Of a DNA stretch of 64,000 nt, positions 58,700 through 64,000 are shown piece by piece; the stretch's first letter is position 1; the number at the start of each line of letters is the position of its first letter. The notes beneath the pieces were generated by a model. It searched no databases. It saw only the letters and a program-made list of their open reading frames with translations, and was not told the DNA's origin. This stretch comes from Branchiostoma floridae (Eukaryota > Chordata > Leptocardii > Amphioxiformes > Branchiostomatidae). Made by a program: the position numbers and the translations under genes. The DNA lies in assembly GCF_000003815.2 (NCBI RefSeq), contig NC_049989.1, forward strand, positions 1,601,644 through 1,665,643. Reading direction: 5' to 3'.

Positions 58700-59600
58700 C
58701 GTACATCTATGCAAAATAATTCCTAAATAGTGAGTATGCACTGGATTTTCTTGATGCAGAGAAAACGCAAGCAAATTGCATGTAACAAAGGACTTAATCT
58801 GTTCCCACTCAAGAATACAGGTGCTGGACCTGGGACAACATCTTCCATATATGACTTGATCGTCATATAAAATTGGATTGGCAGAACGTGATTAATTTGG
58901 GGATGTAGTTTAGGGGTGTAAAATAATCAAAGATCCACAACATACTGAACAAGCAGAAAAAAATTAAAGCCAATAAGCCAAGCTGATTAAAGATTAGTAC
59001 AATCTAAGATATTCTACTAGTTGACAGCTGCAGCACACCAGAGGAGGAAACATTACATCGAAGGGTAAGTATTTTTGGTAAGACTATCAAACATATCATT
59101 GCTAGTTTGAAAAACCATATTCAAGGTGTCTGATAACGCCTGTGAAAGAACGCATAGAGAGAAGATAGTTCAACTACGACAGGAAAACCAAAACCAGCGT
59201 TAACGTCCTTTTCATTTTCTTCTGAAGTTCATTTCAGTTTACCATGTCATGTGGTTTGGTAGGTCACAATTGGCTAAATATTTTCTTTTAGGCCGTCGGT
59301 ACTATCTATACTTGTTGAGCTTCATTGAGCTTTTTTTGGAATCGCTCAAAACCCTCATATGTAGGCATAAGAGCTAAGAATAAAGAGAAATTTCAAAGCA
59401 CGTACAATAAACAGGCATTGTAGTTTACAAACAGCAAAAAACAAAACTGCACAAGTCCAACAACTTGGCATTAAAAACAAATTAACTGGTATCAGTCCTA
59501 CAACCATTATAGTAGATATGCGGCAGTCTTTGTTTCTAGTTGTTTGAACCTTACTCGTGATGAGAGATTCCTCTCGTCAGATAACATTCCAGATGTCCAA
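58700..59600. other. no element recognised
   Basis: A/T-rich, without a useful open frame. Lies between two LINE tails. Confidence 0.4.
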
Positions 59601-59609
59601 CTGTGCCGG

Positions 59610-60185
59610 AAAAACTACTTGTCTTCTAACATGCCAGCTACCCAAAGAGTAAAAATAGCGTAGGAAGTGCCTGCATCACTATTTCGCATAGGTATAAGCC
59701 AGGATTTTACTTCCCTGAGTAGGGTGCAGAATGGTAATAACTTTAGACGATGTCGGTTTCCTAAACATGTCTATGGGAAAGTGTACATGCAATGCAACAT
59801 GAATTACATGACCATATCTTTAGAGAGAAGAAGACTGTATGCATTCCAACAGAGATGCCTCATAAGAATTCAACGTGTCAGGTGGTACAGTCATGTCACC
59901 AGCTTGTACGTAATTCAACAGGCAGAGACCACTAGTGTTGTGGCGACCAGTAGACTTAGGTGGCTGATCCACATTCTGACAATGCCCAGAGAAAGACTAC
60001 CAAGATTCCTGCTGGAATGGACCCCAAATCAAGACAGACTTGGCTCAACAGTGTCATAGATGACTTGAAGGTGACTACAAGGAAACAACAACCTAAGGAT
60101 GCGCGAGATAGAAGTGATGGCCCAGGACCGCCCAGAATGGCGCCGGACGGTCCGGAAAAGATGACGCCTTGATCCAGGCCACTCA
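59610..60185 (+). pseudogene. LINE C-terminal tail, another family
   Basis: Reads RRRLYAFQQRCLIRIQRVRW, YSHVTSLYVIQQAETTSVVA, TSRLRWLIHILTMPRERLPR and FLLEWTPNQ, then DDLKVTTRKQQPKDARDRSD in a shifted frame. This is the LxxFxxRCLRxIxxxRWxDxVxN...RLRWxGHVxRM tail common to RTE-like LINEs. Confidence 0.75.
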
Positions 60186-61985
60186 GCACAAACCTGACGA
60201 GACCTTATCAAATAACAAGTAGTTAGAGATAGCTGAACTGGATCAAGCTTAACAATGAACAAGCCGGACAAAAATGTAGTCACAAGGTTCAACACAAAAG
60301 CTAAAAAACTCCAGCTTTAGCATCTTTTTGAGAGATACTTGTCATCTACACAAGAAAAATACAGCACAGGCGCATAACCTCACTGAAAGACGCCCCCATC
60401 TGCACTGACGTGAAGTACCCAGAGATGATCCCTTTTATATAAATCCGTCGATGTTTTAATATCCATCCGCAGCAACATCTGGTTGCTATCAAAACTCAAA
60501 CAGAAACACAAAAAAGTGTCTCACCATCAGGATGTCCAATATGAAAACTAACTAAAAAAAGGACGTATAAATAGCGGCTTACTTTTTGCTGTTTGCAGCA
60601 ATATTGCAAGCTTCAAAGTGGTACTTTTTTTCTTATCGGAGCATAGATATGCCTTACTGGGGACGGTGAAACAGCAGGCACAGGTACAATGGGCTAGCTC
60701 ATTAGCTGTATGCGGGTGAAAACAATAGAGAAAGATATATGCAGTCACCTGTTGAGATGATTTACGTGGTAGCGTATGGTTGGTGATGTTCGCTAATTAG
60801 ATTTGAATGTACAGGCAAAGCACCTACCTGTATCCATTTACCGAAGGAAAAGTAGTAACCATGTGACCAAGCTATAAAAGTAGTAACCAAGTGAACAAGC
60901 TATCAAAGTTACCATTACCTTCAGAATTTTGATTCTAGACACTTACATTAGTGTATTTAGAAAGCACGCATAATATAATAATGTAATGTTGGGTTTCATT
61001 TTGAAGTTGTCAAATGCCTTTGGCTTGCGGATGGATATGTGCAAAGTGATTTGGTCGCCGAGGAAATATCTCGCCAGCACAGGTGTGGATGTGGTGGGGA
61101 GAAGTTGTCTTGCAGGCCTGGTTCTGTGTTCGTCTTGATGATGCTTCTGTATGAATCACAAATATCTTGCTTCAGTAGGATAGTATACTTGGTGATTCAC
61201 ATGTAGAAAATTCCTGAGCTGGAGATATTGGCATTATGTGTACATTTGTCGTGTCACTGCGTTACATACGACTTGGATGTCATGGTTGTCCGTTGAGAGC
61301 ATGGGTGACAGACCAAGAATGGCTTGAGTGTACTGTTATGTGAGAAGTGGACGAGGTAACGTTTTTGGGCACAGCTGTACCGCTAACGTCGAATAGTTTG
61401 ACTTTTGGGGGCAGGGTGTCTGATTTCAAAGTGTGATTAGTAGACTCTATCAGATTGAACGTTAGTTTCTTTTTATCTCTTTATTTTGGCTCCAATGTTA
61501 AGTAATTAGTGCTCTTGTGTTTAAATCTCTCAAGTTTAGGTTGTCAAGCTGTGTGCCATTGTTTTGCTGATGCAGAACAGTGTCGCCAGACGCTGGTGTG
61601 GTTCTAAATTTGTAATGAAGTTCTCTTGCGTATACTGATTAGCTTCTTCTTCTTCCGTTCGTCGCCCACAATCTTGCTGAAGAATATAATCTACTGCATT
61701 TTTAAAGGGAAAACTAGTCTGAACTTTACTGGTTCATGACACCCAGGCTGTTAACATTTAACATCCAATATACGAGATTTAGATGTCTAATCACCAGCAC
61801 ACGAAAAGAATATAATGGCACTTAGGGAGTACACTGCTGTCGATGTAGATTTACTTACTTACTTATTCTATGCCATGTGCAATAAACCATTATCTTAAAT
61901 CATCATCCATGCCATATCATAGGATCCACCGGGTGTTGTCTGATTATATTTAGAGGTTACTGAAGGCGCGCGACACAAATGTAAC
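60186..61985. other. no element recognised
   Basis: Mixed A/T-rich sequence. A short duplicated phrase (AAGTAGTAACCA followed by TGTGACCAAGCTAT or AGTGAACAAGCTAT) is near 60850-60905. A CTTA repeat lies near 61852-61865. No coding call. Confidence 0.4.
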
Positions 61986-61989
61986 CGTA

Positions 61990-62565
61990 TCGACTGTAAC
62001 TGCCTCCACTACACTAGACGGTAGGTTACTTCATTCCCTGATCGTGCTGGGAAGGAAAGCCCTCTCTCTATACTGGGTTTTGTTGTTCTGGAAACGGAAT
62101 TGTTAGGGATGTTCGGCGTTGTCGCGGTGGTAATGCAACAAGCTTGTTCTTGTTGGGATATTGCATAAAGCCATGGTTGATATAAAAAAAAGCCCAAACT
62201 TGCCGTCTTTCTATGTTGCTCCAAGGAGGGCCAGCCAAGTTTTACCATGTGACTTACACTTTAGGTATTATGGTACACACAAACCGGGCTACCCGTCCCT
62301 GTACTGAAATGAAGACCCCCACACTGATAAGCCATACTCCAGGAGAGGACTAAACCTTTGTACGCCCTTTCTTCCATGGTTCTCGAGATAACTTTCGTCT
62401 GAGAAAGCCTAGAGCAGCTTTTGACTTGGGGCCCCCCTGTGCCATGTTGACACCATCCGTGAACTGTTTTAAGTGTCTAGATTTTTGGAGGCGTCTTAAA
62501 TAACTTGTTAATGTTATGTATTGACGACATGTCAGCACTTTAAGAATCCTTATCCGTTCGGATTG
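61990..62565 (-). pseudogene. LINE RT thumb and C-terminal region (CR1/Jockey-like)
   Basis: The minus strand reads YLRRLQKSRHLKQFTDGVNM, SKAALGFLRRKLSREPWKKG and, after frame changes, VQGRVARFVC and VKLGWPSLEQHRKTASLGFF. These match KAxxxLGFLRRNLxxCPxxxK...VQRRAARFV...LGWPxLxxRR of CR1/Jockey type RTs. Probably the 3' half of the element whose palm is at 63530-64000. Confidence 0.75.
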
Positions 62566-62569
62566 ATCA

Positions 62570-63525
62570 TTCTAGTTTGTGTATACGTTATGTGCAGTTC
62601 TATTGGTGTGTTATTGGACCAAAAGCTCTCACTTCATTCTCTGTAAACGGACTACGTCATCCCTTATATTTTTCCTTCAACAGCAGATAGCCATATACAT
62701 GTTGGCTGAAGGTCGGTCTAGCTTCAAGATCCGAGAGATTGTATGTGAATCAAGAAGGCCTCCAAACAGTTTATACAAAGACAGACTACATCGTCATAAG
62801 CTTGTTGTTTTTGTTCTCGAATAGGCATGGTGACGGTATGTCCAGACTACACTAATTCCCACCTGGGCAGATTAGAAGATCTGAATAATTAGCTTTTAAA
62901 GGTACAAAATTGTGCTTGGGCTTTTCCGGTTTTCTACTAGACTGACAGCTATGTATACTCCCGCAGACACATGGCGGGAGTGGGGTAGGACATGTAGCGT
63001 ACTGAAACAGGGAGCAACAATAAGGCAACACAGGGGAATACTTTACAAACTATGAGGCGACGACGCAATAAATTCAGTTTGGTTTGGTAACGCAGAGAGA
63101 GACTTACACACGGGGGCTGCTTTTAAGGAGCCCGCTGCGGTTTATCCGCTTGAAACAGTGTACACAACTCGCTGGGCTGGGCCGGTCCTATCACTGGTCA
63201 CAGCAAGTGTCCAACTTTAAAGTGAGTTTTCTTCGTTTCTCTGCACGCTACGGCACAAAATGATCGCAAGAGTTTAGGACGTAAAGTCTGATACGGCGCA
63301 ATTAAAAATAAATCTGGGTTTCATGAATACATCATCACTGTTTGATTATGAAAATAAAAAGTAAGCTATGCCCCATAGTTATTTTAACCATATCAAACTT
63401 AAAAGGTCATCTGGTATCGTACATTTCATGAATTTTGTAGGTGTTGATTAGACCCCCCCCTCCGCCGTGGCGTCTATAAACTGCAGGCTTAGATAAGTAT
63501 GATGACTAGATCCAGTATAATGACG
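62570..63525. other. no element recognised
   Basis: Separates two minus-strand LINE parts that are in the expected order, so it may be an insertion. No inverted ends were found. One open frame at 62579-62824 is not recognised. Confidence 0.35.
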
Positions 63526-63529
63526 AATA

Positions 63530-64000
63530 ACTGTCAATCCACTGTCATGTATTGCAACTGCAGACGGTCCTTCTGTAAGCATGTGCAGTCATCCATACGT
63601 GATACTTTACAATGTAGGTATTGTACAACCTGTTTAACCCACTGGAAGGTCATGTACACATACGTTAAAAAGAACGGACCAATGACAACCCCATGTAGCA
63701 TGCCACTGGTTACCATTGACTATTTTGATCTTACGTCATTGACACAACCTTTGCTTTCACTCTAATATGAACGTCTGGATGTAGCGTACAAGGTTGCATT
63801 TTCCTTCATATTTTTCTACTTTGGATACCAGTGTTTTGATTGGCATTGAGTCAAAAGACTTGCAGAAGTCAAAACAGACCGCGTTTACAGTAAGACTTTC
63901 ATTTACTCAATCTGTCCCTGGTCCAAGCATTCCAGCATCTGAGTAGCTGTAGAGCGGTCAGAGGGAAGCCTTCTTGATGTGGTAAAACAAAGGCTATTCC
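63530..64000 (-). pseudogene. LINE RT palm region (runs off the window)
   Basis: The minus strand reads FTTSRRLPSDRSTATQMLEC, then VCFDFCKSFDSMPIKTLVSK and VEKYEG (the catalytic Asp of motif A), and VTSGMLHGVVIGPFFLTYVY (SGVPQGSVIGPLLFLxYxND motif). Frameshifted between the motifs. Continues upstream of the element beyond 64000. Confidence 0.75.

Overview
The window looks like a chordate genome, most probably amphioxus (Branchiostoma). The basis is a multi-exon HACE1 orthologue that is clearly animal but diverged from vertebrates, short introns packed with small inverted-repeat elements, and a large variety of old transposons (Ty3/gypsy, DIRS, several LINE families, Penelope-like, EnSpm/CACTA, pogo, piggyBac and TTAA elements). 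The species call is inference; it was not searched. Four N gaps interrupt the sequence (4319-4917, 10228-10327, 26033-26132, 27838-28249).

Region 1 (1-26.0 kb) is one protein gene on the plus strand, HACE1, a HECT-type E3 ubiquitin ligase with N-terminal ankyrin repeats. Twenty-four exon pieces can be placed with consistent splice phases, from the ankyrin repeats (first visible exon 232-336) to the stop codon at 24907-24909. The N-terminus lies upstream of the window, the end of the ankyrin region and the start of the linker probably fall in the first gap, and one exon is cut by the second gap. The introns hold most of the structured DNA: a 79-bp tandem array that copies an exon end with its splice donor, hammerhead-ribozyme-like motifs of the kind carried by Penelope-like elements, SINEs with a tRNA-like B box, a 1.3-kb foldback element, and MITEs with clear terminal inverted repeats.

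Region 2 (27.5-30.0 kb) is a satellite of alternating purine-pyrimidine sequence (CA/CG/TA dinucleotides) with longer internal duplications. It is followed on the minus strand by one isolated first exon of a 5'-nucleotidase-like (NT5E/CD73 family) gene. A TTAA-type MITE sits exactly at its exon/intron boundary. No further exons of that gene are visible.

Region 3 (30.7-64 kb) has no intact host gene that I can recognise. It is a nested graveyard of mobile elements: two DIRS-like copies, a piggyBac-type non-autonomous element, several LINE fragments on both strands, gypsy gag/protease/RT/integrase pieces, a pogo-like transposase with all three catalytic Asp codons but shifted frames, two EnSpm/CACTA remnants (TNP2-type plus DUF4218), an element encoding an OTU-type cysteine protease with a Cys-rich tail, and a candidate solo LTR with primer-binding site.

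All protein calls come from reading the translation against remembered family motifs. No database search was possible.
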